NCBI RefSeq assembly: GCF_900114005.1
Contig: NZ_FORM01000001.1
Coordinates: forward strand, 62,001 to 126,000
DNA: 64,000 nucleotides
Source of the DNA: Olleya namhaensis
Lineage (GTDB): Bacteria > Bacteroidota > Bacteroidia > Flavobacteriales > Flavobacteriaceae
Direction: 5' to 3'
Shown here: one piece after another, positions 27,122 to 36,846 of the stretch
How the letters are laid out: every line of letters begins with the position of its first letter
Numbering within the stretch: the stretch's first letter is position 1
Program-made: the position numbers and the translations under genes
Notes under the pieces: model-generated
Databases searched by the model: none
The model's input: the letters and a program-made list of their open reading frames with translations, nothing else
Told to the model about the DNA's origin: nothing

Positions 27122-27778
27122 TTATCTATTTATTAATTCTTGTATAAAGCTATTTTCTATTTCAGTAAAATCCGAAAAAATATAATCAGCCTCATGTAAT
27201 ACATTTCTTTCTCCAATACCAATAGATATCATGTTAGCAGTATTAGCTGCTTGAACACCTGCTACTGAATCTTCAAACACGATACAATCTTCTGGTTTCA
27301 TGTTTAAATGCTGTGCTGCTATTAAAAACACCTCTGGATCTGGTTTTGCTTTGCTAACATCGTTACCATCCACAATAGCATCAAACTTAGAAAGCAAGTT
27401 GACTTTTTCTAAAATTGGGCGTGCATTTTTACTAGCAGAACCTAAAGAAATTGGTTGTTTTTGAGCAATTAAATACGCTAATATTTTAGGTACATCAGGT
27501 AAGACTTCTTCATCAGTCATTTTTTCAATGAAGCTTAAATACTCTTCATTTTTTTTACCCATTAATGAGGCGAACAGTTCTTCTGAAATGGTTTTATTTC
27601 CCCATTCCAATATTTTCTCTAATGACTTTACACGGCTAACACCTTTAAGTTGTTCGTTTTGTTCGTGTGTAAAATCAATACCTATACTTTTTGCAAGGTT
27701 TTGCCACGCCAAAAAGTGGTATTTTGCAGTATCTACGATGACACCGTCTAAATCGAATATGAATCCTTTTTTATTCAT
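27122..27778 (-). CDS. pgmB: Beta-phosphoglucomutase
   Basis: A 218-aa HAD-superfamily phosphatase-fold mutase. The nucleophile loop is FDLDGVIVDTA, the cap-domain substrate loop is QLKGVSRVKSLE, and the later HAD motifs are SLGSASKNA (Ser/Lys) and FEDSVAGVQAA (acidic pair). It converts beta-glucose-1-phosphate, made by the neighbouring phosphorylase, to glucose-6-phosphate. Length is normal. It lies just downstream of the transporter gene (3-bp gap), so it is co-transcribed. Confidence 0.94.
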   Translation of the reverse strand: MNKKGFIFDLDGVIVDTAKYHFLAWQNLAKSIGIDFTHEQNEQLKGVSRVKSLEKILEWGNKTISEELFASLMGKKNEEYLSFIEKMTDEEVLPDVPKILAYLIAQKQPISLGSASKNARPILEKVNLLSKFDAIVDGNDVSKAKPDPEVFLIAAQHLNMKPEDCIVFEDSVAGVQAANTANMISIGIGERNVLHEADYIFSDFTEIENSFIQELINR

Positions 27779-27781
27779 CTT

Positions 27782-29155
27782 TTAAATTTCTTCTGCTTGG
27801 TATGTAATTGCGTTTTTGTTGGTAATTAATAAGTTGCAAAGTCCTGCAATTATTAAGCTAATTCCTGCAACAGTCATTGCATTTATAGCATCATCACCTA
27901 ATAGTCCTGAGATAAAATTAATACCTCCAAGTGCTGCGATAATTTGCGGAATAACAATAAACATATTGAAGATCCCCATAAACATTCCCATTTTTTTAGG
28001 GTCTACAGAACTTGATAACATAGCGTAAGGCATGGATAAAATACTACCCCAAGCAAACCCAATTAATGCAAAGCACCATTTTAAGTTTTCAGGAGATGTG
28101 TAGTTCATCAATACAAAACCAAGACCTCCTAAGATTAGAGATGCCATGTGGACATACTTTCGGTTAATATTTTTTCTAGAGGTATAAAACACTAATAATA
28201 AAGCAAACGCCATAGAAGATAATCCATAAACCCCCATTGCAGATCCTATTGCATTTGACGATTCTTGAAAGGCAGTATTTACAACATTAAAAGCTTCGGC
28301 TTGAGCCGGAATAGTCATGTCATAAGCAGTCTCTACAGGTGCTGGTGTTTTAAACACATGCTCTGTTAGTGCCGGGTTTGCCATGCTCCACATGGTGAAA
28401 AATGCAAACCATGAGAAAAACTGGATTAAGCCTAGTTTTTTCATTGTTAGTGGCATGTTTCCAATATTATTTAGAATGTCTGGAATGAATTGGTTTTTCT
28501 TAGCCTTTTCTTTTTTGAAAGCTTCCATATCCTCTGGTGGATATTCTGTAGTTGTAATCACCGTGTAAAGGATACTTCCTAGAAACACAAAAGCACCTAT
28601 TGCAAATGATAATTTTACAGACATGGGTAAAACCCCTGAGTCCGCAGAATTACTTATTCCAAAATAGGATACTATTTCCGGTAAACTACTAGCAATCCAT
28701 GTTCCTATTCCAATAATTAAAGCTTGCATTACAAATCCGTAAGAGCGCTGAGACTCTGGTAATTTATCCGCAACCAAAGCCCGAAAAGGCTCCATTGAAA
28801 TATTAATAGAAGCATCTAAAATCCATAAAAGGCCTGCTGCCACCCACAATACAGGAGAGTAAGGCATAAAAAATAAAGCCATAGTACTAAGTACCGCTCC
28901 AATTAAAAAATAAGGTTTTCTTCGTCCCCATCTTTCACTCCAAGTACGATCACTCATATAACCAATAATAGGCTGAACAAGCAGACCTGTTAAAGGTGCA
29001 GCAATCCAAAGCATAGGGATCTCATCAGGAGCAGCTCCTAATGTTTGAAATATTCTTGTCATTGAAGTGCCTTGTAAGGCGAAACCAAATTGAATTCCTA
29101 AAAAACCAAAACTCATGTTCCAGATTTCTAAAAAACCAAGTGTGCGTTTTTTCAT
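27782..29155 (-). CDS. MFS maltose/oligosaccharide permease
   Basis: A 457-aa major facilitator protein with twelve probable membrane segments, starting MKKRTLGFLEIWNMSFGFLGIQFGF. The loop-2 motif is GYMSDRTWSERWGRRKPY, as in SLC45/sucrose- and maltose-type symporters. It most likely carries maltose or short maltodextrins across the inner membrane to the GH65 phosphorylase. It is the first structural gene of the minus-strand operon; a TAGTTTTG -7-like element lies about 48 bp upstream. Confidence 0.9.
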   Translation of the reverse strand: MKKRTLGFLEIWNMSFGFLGIQFGFALQGTSMTRIFQTLGAAPDEIPMLWIAAPLTGLLVQPIIGYMSDRTWSERWGRRKPYFLIGAVLSTMALFFMPYSPVLWVAAGLLWILDASINISMEPFRALVADKLPESQRSYGFVMQALIIGIGTWIASSLPEIVSYFGISNSADSGVLPMSVKLSFAIGAFVFLGSILYTVITTTEYPPEDMEAFKKEKAKKNQFIPDILNNIGNMPLTMKKLGLIQFFSWFAFFTMWSMANPALTEHVFKTPAPVETAYDMTIPAQAEAFNVVNTAFQESSNAIGSAMGVYGLSSMAFALLLVFYTSRKNINRKYVHMASLILGGLGFVLMNYTSPENLKWCFALIGFAWGSILSMPYAMLSSSVDPKKMGMFMGIFNMFIVIPQIIAALGGINFISGLLGDDAINAMTVAGISLIIAGLCNLLITNKNAITYQAEEI

Positions 29156-29180
29156 AATAGTATTTTATTAGTTGATACTA

Positions 29181-29210
29181 TTTGATAAGCGAAAAAACCT
29201 ATCAAAACTA
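29181..29210 (-). promoter_or_regulatory. Probable promoter and inverted repeat upstream of the permease operon
   Basis: TTTGATA (29181-29187), 12-bp spacer, TATCAAA (29200-29206). On the minus strand, TAGTTTTG (29210-29203) matches the TAnnTTTG -7 consensus and overlaps the right arm. A good -33 element is not visible. This could be an operator for an operon-specific regulator. Confidence 0.4.
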
Positions 29211-29287
29211 TATTACCTGAGAAGTAAAAATATAAGTTTTGAATGCTGTAAAGATATAAAAGTTTTTAAATGACCAAGGTTATTTTT

Positions 29288-30328
29288 TTATTTTGTTGAA
29301 TTTCGTTCTATCAATTCTGTTTCAATAACTACGGTTTCGTAGATGTCTTCTTCATCTTCACGCTCTAGATTATTTATCAATAATTCGGCTGCTTTTTCAC
29401 CTATTTTCTGACCGTGTTGACTTACGGTAGTTAAGGCTGGCACTGCATGTTTAGACAATACACCATCTGTAAAACCAATAATTTGAAGATCGTCTGGAAT
29501 ATTCATTTTTAACTTTCTGGCTACCTTCATTGCTGTAATTGCATACAACTCATTTACAGCAAAAATACCATCCAATTTTTTATTGTTTCTAAACAAATTT
29601 TCGATTTCTTTTTCAAGAGAATCTAAATGATCTTCCGATAATAACTCATCATCCACCTTTAAAATCAAGCTTGCTTTTGGGTTAATTTTATGTTCTTCTA
29701 AAGCTTCTAAATACCCTTGCGTTCTTAATTTTCCGACACTAACATAATCTTTAGTGGTTATAATGGCTATATTTTTACAATCATTACTTATTAGCTTACT
29801 AACCGCCTTTTTTGCACCTAAAACATCATCTACAATTATTTTATCACACTTTATAGCGTTGACGACGCGATCAAACATCACGATAGGCATTCCTTGATTA
29901 ATCGTTTCGGTAAAATGATGGTAATCTTGTTGTTGTAACGTCTCTTTTGCAATAGACAATATAAATCCGTCAATACTTCCATTGGCTAACATTTCCATGT
30001 TGATTACCTCTTTTGCAAACGATTCATTTGACAGTCCAACAATAACATTATATCCTCTTTTATTGGCTACTGCTTCAATACCGCTAATAACCTTAGAAAA
30101 GAAGTGATGTACTATTTCTGGTATGATAATACCTATGGTTTTTGTCTTTCTGTTTTTTAAGCTAAGTGCTATATTATTAGGTCTGTAGTTATAAAATTTA
30201 GCAAAAGCTTGTACTTTTTGACGGGTGTCTTCGCTAATTTCAATACTATTTCTTAACGCTTTAGAAACCGTAGAAATAGACACATCTAATTCTCTCGCAA
30301 TTTGTTTAAGTGTTATTCTTTTTTTCAT
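29288..30328 (-). CDS. LacI-family transcriptional regulator of the starch locus
   Basis: A 346-aa regulator. It has an N-terminal LacI helix-turn-helix (ITLKQIARELDVSISTVSKA), a hinge helix region (YNYRPNNIALSLK), and a periplasmic-binding-protein-like effector domain beginning KTIGIIIPEIVHHFF. The effector is probably maltose or a related glucan fragment. The gene lies between the permease operon and the divergent susC operon, whose shared spacer contains a perfect LacI-type palindrome, so it likely controls both directions. Confidence 0.93.
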   Translation of the reverse strand: MKKRITLKQIARELDVSISTVSKALRNSIEISEDTRQKVQAFAKFYNYRPNNIALSLKNRKTKTIGIIIPEIVHHFFSKVISGIEAVANKRGYNVIVGLSNESFAKEVINMEMLANGSIDGFILSIAKETLQQQDYHHFTETINQGMPIVMFDRVVNAIKCDKIIVDDVLGAKKAVSKLISNDCKNIAIITTKDYVSVGKLRTQGYLEALEEHKINPKASLILKVDDELLSEDHLDSLEKEIENLFRNNKKLDGIFAVNELYAITAMKVARKLKMNIPDDLQIIGFTDGVLSKHAVPALTTVSQHGQKIGEKAAELLINNLEREDEEDIYETVVIETELIERNSTK

Positions 30329-30474
30329 AAATAAGGTGGTTGTTTGGCTGTGCGTTTGAGATTTAACACATTTATGACCCTAAACTTAATAGTTTATATC
30401 AAATATTCATTAAAAAATGACGATTATTCATTATTCAATGGTCATTTTTCTCAAATACTCAAAAAGTTGTCAAC

Positions 30475-30490
30475 ACGAAAACGTTTTCGT
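30475..30490. promoter_or_regulatory. LacI-type operator palindrome in the lacI/susC spacer
   Basis: ACGAAAACGTTTTCGT is a perfect 16-bp palindrome with the central CG typical of LacI/GalR operators. It lies 108 bp upstream of the susC start and 147 bp upstream of the regulator start. A weak -7-like TAGCTTTA (30536) lies downstream of it toward susC. Confidence 0.75.
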
Positions 30491-30597
30491 AGCACATTCT
30501 CAAAATTGAGATAAAAAGTTAACATAAAATTTACATAGCTTTATCCTCGAGAAGTAGAAATATACATTTAAAATTTAAACTAATTTAATATTATTGT

Positions 30598-33507
30598 ATG
30601 AAAACAATTTTTAAAAGGCTTCTATTAGCTTTACTGTTTATACCAACTGTTTTACTTGCACAAAGTACAGTTACAGGGACAGTTACTGAAAAAGCTTCAG
30701 CCTTACCCATACCTACGGTTAATGTTATTATAAAAAACACAACTAAGGGTACAGCTACGGATTTTGATGGTAATTACTCACTTGATGTTAACAATGGAGA
30801 CGTTTTAGTATACTCTTACATTGGTTATGTCTCTCAAGAAATAACCTATACAGGTCAATCTAAATTAAATGTTGCTCTAGTTGAAGATGCTGCACTTTTA
30901 GATGAAATTGTAGTTATTGGTTATGGTGGTGTAAAAAAAGAAGATTTAACAGGAACAACAGATTTACTAACCAGCGAAGACTTTAACAAAGGACCAATTG
31001 TATCTGCACAATCACTTATTAGTGGTAAAGTAGCAGGTGTAAATGTAACTTCTGGAAGTGGAGCGCCTGGAGAAGGACAAAGCATTACTATACGTGGAGC
31101 AGGATCTTTATCCTTAACTACAGAACCACTTTACGTTATTGACGGAATCCCGTTAGATAACGGTGGTGTTGGAGGAACTAGAAACCCTTTAAACTTTATT
31201 AATCCAAATGATATTGAAACTTTTGTAGTCTTAAAAGATGCCTCTTCCACAGCAATCTATGGATCTAGAGCTGCCAATGGTGTTATTTTAATTACTACTA
31301 AAAAAGGAAAAAACAAAGACTTTAAATTTAACGTAAGTTCTCAAACTACGGTTTACAGTCCAATTGATAATGTTGATGTATTATCCGCAGATCAATTTAG
31401 AACCTTAATTAATGATATAGGTACGCCTGCTCAAATTGCACAATTAGGAAATGCAAATACAGACTGGCAAGACGAAATATACAAAACAGCCTTTGGACAA
31501 GACCATAACTTTAGTGCTTTAGGTAATGCTTTTGGTGTACCAATGCGTGCGTCTTTAGGATATTCTGAACATGACGGAATATTAGATGGCGACAATTTAA
31601 AACGTACAACAGGATCAATAAGTCTTACTCCAAGTTTATTAGAAGACCATTTAACCGTACAATTAAATGCTAGAGCAATGTATACTGAAAATACATTTTC
31701 TGATAGAGGAGCTATTGGAAGTGCTGTAAGTTTTGACCCTACACAATCTATTTTAGATCCTAACTCACAATACGGTGGATATTTTGCATGGTTAGATGCA
31801 GGAACAGGAAACCAAAATAACTTAGCGCCAACTAACCCATTAGCTTTATTAAACCTAAAGGATGATACTGCAGAAGTTAGACGTTTTGTTGGTAGTGCTA
31901 AATTTGATTATAAAATACATGGTTTTGAAGATTTAACTGCAACAGTTAATCTTGGTTACGACACTTCTAACAGTCATGGTCGTACAGTAACTTCAGAATT
32001 TATTCCAACATCAGACCCAACCTTTAACGGTTCTAAAACTAGTTATTCTCAAAACTCTGACAACAAAGTTTTTGATGCGTATTTAACGTATAACAAAACA
32101 TTTAAAGATGTGCATAATCTAACAGTTGCGGGAGGTTACGCATACCAGTCTTTTGAATATGATAACTTTAGTAATGATAGCGAAGCTCAAGAAGATGGAA
32201 ACCAATTTGAGTTTATAGATAAATCTAAAAATGTTTTATTATCTTATTTTGGAAGAGCTAATTATAATTACGATAGTAAATATTATTTAACTGCTACCGT
32301 AAGAGCCGATGCTTCTTCAAAATTAAACCCAGATGACCGTTGGGGAATTTTCCCTTCTGTTGCTGCTGCATGGAGTGTACACAAAGAAGATTTTATGCAA
32401 GATTCTTTCTTTAACGAATTAAAATTACGTGTTGGTTATGGTGAAGTAGGAAACGTAAACGGATTAGGTGACTACCAGTTTTTAACACGATATAACGGAA
32501 GTACAGATACTGCTAATTACCAATTTGGTACTGGTTTCTTTCAAACCTACAGACCTGAACCTATTAACAAGGATTTACGTTGGGAAATTGGAAAAACATT
32601 TAATGTTGGTTTAGACTATGCCTTTTTAAACAGACGTATTTCAGGATCGGTTAACGCTTATGTAAAAGAAACTAACGACCTAATTGCTTCTGCACTTGTA
32701 GATCCTTTTACAAACTTTGGAAACAGAGTAAACAAAAACATTGGTAATATGGAAAACAAAGGTTTAGAATTTAACCTTAACGTTATTCCTGTAAAAACAG
32801 ACGATTTTGAATGGTCCGTTAACTACAATGTTTCTTTTAATGATAATACAATTACAAAGCTTAATGTAGACCAAGCACAGGGTGGTATTTCTACAGGAAC
32901 TGGTAACACGGTTCAAATTCATCGCGAAGGAGAATCTGCTAATAGTTTTTATGTTTTTGAACAAGTATATGATGCTAATGGAACACCATTAGAAGGTGTT
33001 TTTGTAGACAGAAACGGAGATAACGTTATAAACGACGAAGACAAATACATTAAAGAAGATCCATTTGGAGATATCTTAATGGGCTTTAATACAAATGCTA
33101 GTTATAAAAACTGGGACATCTCTTTACAATCAAGAGCTAGTGTAGGAAACTATATGTATAATGATGTAGAAGCTAATAGAGGTGTATTAATAAACGCAAC
33201 TAACAATAACATTTTATCTAACATTCATTCAGATTATTACAACAGTGGATTTACAGTAATTAGTGATAGAACAGCTACTAGTGACCATTTTGTGCAAGAA
33301 GCATCTTTCTTTAAAATAGACAACATCACAATTGGTTATACTTTAGATAAAGTAAAAAACACAACGTTTAGGTTTTACGGATCATTACAAAACGTTTTAA
33401 CAATAACAGATTACAGTGGATTAGATCCTGAAATTAATTTAGGTATCGATAATAACTTTTATCCAAGACCTAGATCTTTTGTAATGGGTGTAAACATTGA
33501 TTTTTAA
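30598..33507 (+). CDS. susC: SusC-like TonB-dependent outer-membrane transporter
   Basis: A 969-aa SusC/RagA-type protein. It has a signal peptide (PTVLLAQ), a carboxypeptidase-regulatory-like domain (TVTGTVTEK...GTATDFDGNYSL), a TonB box region (LDEIVVIGYG), a plug (SGKVAGVNVTSGSG; IRGAGSLS; YVIDGIPL) and a 22-strand-type barrel ending in NIDF. It imports malto-oligosaccharides across the outer membrane using TonB energy. It is the first gene of the plus-strand operon, followed 15 bp later by susD. Length is typical. Confidence 0.97.
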   Translation: MKTIFKRLLLALLFIPTVLLAQSTVTGTVTEKASALPIPTVNVIIKNTTKGTATDFDGNYSLDVNNGDVLVYSYIGYVSQEITYTGQSKLNVALVEDAALLDEIVVIGYGGVKKEDLTGTTDLLTSEDFNKGPIVSAQSLISGKVAGVNVTSGSGAPGEGQSITIRGAGSLSLTTEPLYVIDGIPLDNGGVGGTRNPLNFINPNDIETFVVLKDASSTAIYGSRAANGVILITTKKGKNKDFKFNVSSQTTVYSPIDNVDVLSADQFRTLINDIGTPAQIAQLGNANTDWQDEIYKTAFGQDHNFSALGNAFGVPMRASLGYSEHDGILDGDNLKRTTGSISLTPSLLEDHLTVQLNARAMYTENTFSDRGAIGSAVSFDPTQSILDPNSQYGGYFAWLDAGTGNQNNLAPTNPLALLNLKDDTAEVRRFVGSAKFDYKIHGFEDLTATVNLGYDTSNSHGRTVTSEFIPTSDPTFNGSKTSYSQNSDNKVFDAYLTYNKTFKDVHNLTVAGGYAYQSFEYDNFSNDSEAQEDGNQFEFIDKSKNVLLSYFGRANYNYDSKYYLTATVRADASSKLNPDDRWGIFPSVAAAWSVHKEDFMQDSFFNELKLRVGYGEVGNVNGLGDYQFLTRYNGSTDTANYQFGTGFFQTYRPEPINKDLRWEIGKTFNVGLDYAFLNRRISGSVNAYVKETNDLIASALVDPFTNFGNRVNKNIGNMENKGLEFNLNVIPVKTDDFEWSVNYNVSFNDNTITKLNVDQAQGGISTGTGNTVQIHREGESANSFYVFEQVYDANGTPLEGVFVDRNGDNVINDEDKYIKEDPFGDILMGFNTNASYKNWDISLQSRASVGNYMYNDVEANRGVLINATNNNILSNIHSDYYNSGFTVISDRTATSDHFVQEASFFKIDNITIGYTLDKVKNTTFRFYGSLQNVLTITDYSGLDPEINLGIDNNFYPRPRSFVMGVNIDF

Positions 33508-33522
33508 TAAAAAAGCAGAAAA

Positions 33523-35412
33523 ATGAAAAAAGAACTTAAACATTTAATTGTAATCATGTTACTATCCTTAGGATTTGTATCATGTCATGACGATTTAGAT
33601 CAGTCTCCGATTGATCCAGATAGTTTTACCGAAGAAGATGTGTTTGCTAATGCAACAGAAGCAAAAGGGGCTTTAGCAAAACTATATGCTAGTTTAGCAT
33701 TGACAGGACAACAAGGTCCTTCTGGACAAGCAGATATTGCAGATATAGATGAAGGATTTTCTCAATACTCGCGTATGCTTTTCAACTTAAACGAATTAAC
33801 TACAGATCACGCAGTTGTTGGTTGGGGAGACGCAGGTTTGCCTGATTTACACGGGCAATATTGGTCTGGAAGTAATGACTTTAGTGAAGCTATGTATTAC
33901 AGATTAGCACAAGAAGTTTCTTTTTGTAATTCTTTTATAGGCAATGCAGCTGCATTAACAGATGCTGAGGTTAGTAATTTTATTGCGGAAGCTCGTTTTT
34001 TAAGAGCCTTTGCATACTATAACTTAATGGACTTATTTGGTAGTGTGCCTTTAGTTACAGAAGTAACAACAGACTTACCATCTCAAGCTTCAAGAACCGA
34101 ATTATTTAATTTTGTTGAATCAGAATTATTAGCAATTCAAGGCGAATTAAAGCCTGGTCGTTCTAACGAGTATGGACGTGTAGACGAAGTTGCTGCTTGG
34201 GCTTTACTATCTAAACTATACTTAAATGCAGAAGTTTGGACAGGAAGCGCACGTTATACTGACTGCGTAACGTATTCTAATAATGTTATTAACTCTGGAT
34301 ATAGCATTAACATGAATGATGCTAATGGTAACGGAACTGCTTATGACGAATTATTCTTAGCAGATAACGATACTAACGGAGCACAAGACGAATTTATCTT
34401 TGCTTTAAATTTTGATGGTCTTAGATCTCAAACTTATGGTGGTACTACATTTTTAGTACATGCTGCTATTGGTGGATCTATGGATGCAACAGAATTTGGT
34501 GTAAATGGTGGTTGGGCCGGAATTAGAACAACTAAAAATCTTGTCGAAAAATTCGCTGCCAATATAGACGATTTAAATGCTGCTTTAGGAACGCAATCAG
34601 ATTGGGGACTTGTTGGAGATGGTACACCAAATGGATGGGACGGACCAGATACAGAAATGTTTCAAACTGGATCTAATCAATTTGGTCTTTATGTAGATTT
34701 AACTGATGGTTTCATGAAATTTAGATTTAATGAAGATTGGGGAAATAACTACGGAGACGATGATCCACAAGATGGTGCTTTAGAAAATGGAGGTGGAAAC
34801 ATTCCTGTAACTGCAGGAACATATTACATTACTTTAGATCTTAATGCATTAACCTACACAATAACACCTTTTACAGCAGATAAAAGAGGAATGTTTTATA
34901 GTGATGGACAAAACTTAGAAATCGAATCTATTCCGCCTTTCGAGAATGGTTATGCGGTGACTAAATTTAAAAACGTAGATAGTGACGGATTTCAAGGTAG
35001 TGATGCTGCTGGAGACTTTGTAGATTCTGATTTACCATTAATTCGTTTAGCCGAAATTTATTTAAACTACGCCGAAGCGACTGTTAGAGGTGGTGGCGGA
35101 GATTTAGGTTTAGCAACAATGAAGATTAACGAATTAAGAGAAAGAGCTACAGGTGGTGCTTTCGCTAATATTTCAAGTGGAGATATCACGTTAGACTTTA
35201 TTCTTGATGAAAGATCTAAAGAATTATACTGGGAAGGTCAAAGACGTACTGATTTAATTAGATACGATTACTTTACTACAGATGCTTATTTATGGCCATT
35301 TAAAGGTAACGAACCAGCAGGAACTTCAGTGTCAAGCTTTAGAAACCTTTTCCCATTACCAACTAGTATTATTACAGTTAATCCTAACCTTTCTCAAAAC
35401 GAAGGGTACTAA
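33523..35412 (+). CDS. susD: SusD-like binding lipoprotein with an inserted SusE-type starch-binding module
   Basis: A 629-aa SusD/RagB lipoprotein (lipobox LGFVSC). N-terminal TPR-rich SusD region (AEARFLRAFAYYNLMDLFG) and C-terminal block (IRLAEIYLNYAEA; DERSKELYWEGQRR) are normal. Between them, residues ~361-449 (nt about 34603-34870) are a complete beta-rich module beginning WGLVGDGTPNGWDGPDT and ending YTITPF. It is nearly identical to modules in the next gene. Usual SusD proteins are about 80-100 residues shorter, so this is a genuine insertion. It covers SusC and binds glucan at the cell surface. Confidence 0.93.
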   Translation: MKKELKHLIVIMLLSLGFVSCHDDLDQSPIDPDSFTEEDVFANATEAKGALAKLYASLALTGQQGPSGQADIADIDEGFSQYSRMLFNLNELTTDHAVVGWGDAGLPDLHGQYWSGSNDFSEAMYYRLAQEVSFCNSFIGNAAALTDAEVSNFIAEARFLRAFAYYNLMDLFGSVPLVTEVTTDLPSQASRTELFNFVESELLAIQGELKPGRSNEYGRVDEVAAWALLSKLYLNAEVWTGSARYTDCVTYSNNVINSGYSINMNDANGNGTAYDELFLADNDTNGAQDEFIFALNFDGLRSQTYGGTTFLVHAAIGGSMDATEFGVNGGWAGIRTTKNLVEKFAANIDDLNAALGTQSDWGLVGDGTPNGWDGPDTEMFQTGSNQFGLYVDLTDGFMKFRFNEDWGNNYGDDDPQDGALENGGGNIPVTAGTYYITLDLNALTYTITPFTADKRGMFYSDGQNLEIESIPPFENGYAVTKFKNVDSDGFQGSDAAGDFVDSDLPLIRLAEIYLNYAEATVRGGGGDLGLATMKINELRERATGGAFANISSGDITLDFILDERSKELYWEGQRRTDLIRYDYFTTDAYLWPFKGNEPAGTSVSSFRNLFPLPTSIITVNPNLSQNEGY

Positions 35413-35424
35413 AACCGTATTAAA

Positions 35425-36762
35425 ATGAAAAAATTAATTAATAATTCCATTACCTTATTAGCACTTTTATTTGTGCTAGTAAGTTGTGATGATAATGAGT
35501 TAACAACGTTAAATAGTGATGTAAATACTGAGTTAAGTGTTTCTGAACAAACGTTAGTGTTAACTGAAGAATTAGCAGAAACAGAAGTCTTAACCTTAAA
35601 TTGGACAGATCCAGATTATGGTTTTAATGCTGCTGCTAATTATAAAATTCTAATAGATTTTACTGGTGGTGATTTTAGCGCACCTCAATCTATTTCAGCT
35701 GGATCAGATTTAGTAAAAATCTTATTAGGTCAAGAGATAAACAGTAAATTGCTATCTCTAGGAATTGTTCCTAATACAGCTACTGATATTGATTTTAAAA
35801 TACAAACAACACTTAGTGAAGGGACGGTATTTACTTCTAACGTAAAAACGGTTAATATTACAGCATATTCATCTTTATTAGACCTATCTACAAACTTAGG
35901 TTTAGTGGGAGATGCGACTCCTGGAGGTTGGGATGCAGGAACAGACAGACCAATTTTAGATGTACCGTTTTACACAACAAGCACACCAAATCAATACGTT
36001 GCCTATGCAACACTTAGAGATGGCGAAATGAAGTTTAGAAAAGACAACCTTTGGACAGAAAATTATGGTGACGATGGTGCTGATGGATCAGTAGAGCCTA
36101 ACGGTGCTAATATCCCTGTAACTGCTGGTACTTATAAAATTACTGTAATGACGGATGATGCTGCAGTACCTTTATCTTACACATTAGAACCTTTTTCTTG
36201 GGGAATTGTTGGTGATGGTACACCAAATGGATGGGATGGACCAGACACACAATTAACTTATAATTCTTTTCAAGACAATTTTAAATTAGCGGTGACATTA
36301 ACCGATGGTGAAATGAAATTTAGATTTAATAATGACTGGGGTGTAAACCTTGGTGATGATGGTCTAGATGGTATTTTAGAAGTTGGAGGAGGAAATATAC
36401 CTGTAACTGCTGGACATTACATTTTAACTTTAGATTTAAATGCACAAACGTACGAGTTAGAACCAATGGATGTTTGGGGACTTGTAGGTGATGCTGCTCC
36501 TAATGGATGGGATGGACCAAACGTTAAGTTTTTACCAGATTTTGGAATCAACGAAGGGTTTTATTACATCAATGGTGTTACATTAACTGATGGTGAGATT
36601 AAAATACGTCAAAACGATGCATGGGGTCTTAACTATGGTGACGATGGTAACGATGGAACAATGGAAGTTGGAGGTGCTAACATACCTGTAACTGCTGGAA
36701 TCTATAATATTGTATTTGACTTTTCTGGGGCTGATCCTATGATTAGTTTAAACCAATGGTAA
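35425..36762 (+). CDS. SusE/SusF-like surface starch-binding lipoprotein
   Basis: A 445-aa lipoprotein (lipobox VLVSC). Residues ~30-150 form the N-terminal SusE-type Ig domain. Three tandem glucan-binding modules follow, starting near residues 159, 258 and 351, each with VGD(A/G)xPxGWD, a K(F/I)R core, NYGDDG-type turn and NIPVTAGxY end. Trp and Tyr in these turns would stack on glucose rings. It lies 12 bp after susD. It helps capture starch for the SusCD pair and has no catalytic residues. Confidence 0.9.
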   Translation: MKKLINNSITLLALLFVLVSCDDNELTTLNSDVNTELSVSEQTLVLTEELAETEVLTLNWTDPDYGFNAAANYKILIDFTGGDFSAPQSISAGSDLVKILLGQEINSKLLSLGIVPNTATDIDFKIQTTLSEGTVFTSNVKTVNITAYSSLLDLSTNLGLVGDATPGGWDAGTDRPILDVPFYTTSTPNQYVAYATLRDGEMKFRKDNLWTENYGDDGADGSVEPNGANIPVTAGTYKITVMTDDAAVPLSYTLEPFSWGIVGDGTPNGWDGPDTQLTYNSFQDNFKLAVTLTDGEMKFRFNNDWGVNLGDDGLDGILEVGGGNIPVTAGHYILTLDLNAQTYELEPMDVWGLVGDAAPNGWDGPNVKFLPDFGINEGFYYINGVTLTDGEIKIRQNDAWGLNYGDDGNDGTMEVGGANIPVTAGIYNIVFDFSGADPMISLNQW

Positions 36763-36787
36763 AAAACATCAAGTTTTAAGTATAACA

Positions 36788-36834
36788 AAAAAGGTCTGCA
36801 TCAATTAGTTTTCTATAATGCAGGCCTTTTATTT
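36788..36834 (+). terminator. Hairpin terminator or attenuator after the SusE-like gene
   Basis: AAAAGGTCTGCAT, 16-nt loop, ATGCAGGCCTTTT then a T-rich tail. It lies between the susE-like gene and the secreted amylase, so the amylase may be transcribed only by read-through or from its own promoter. Confidence 0.7.
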
Positions 36835-36846
36835 TAAAAAAACAAC

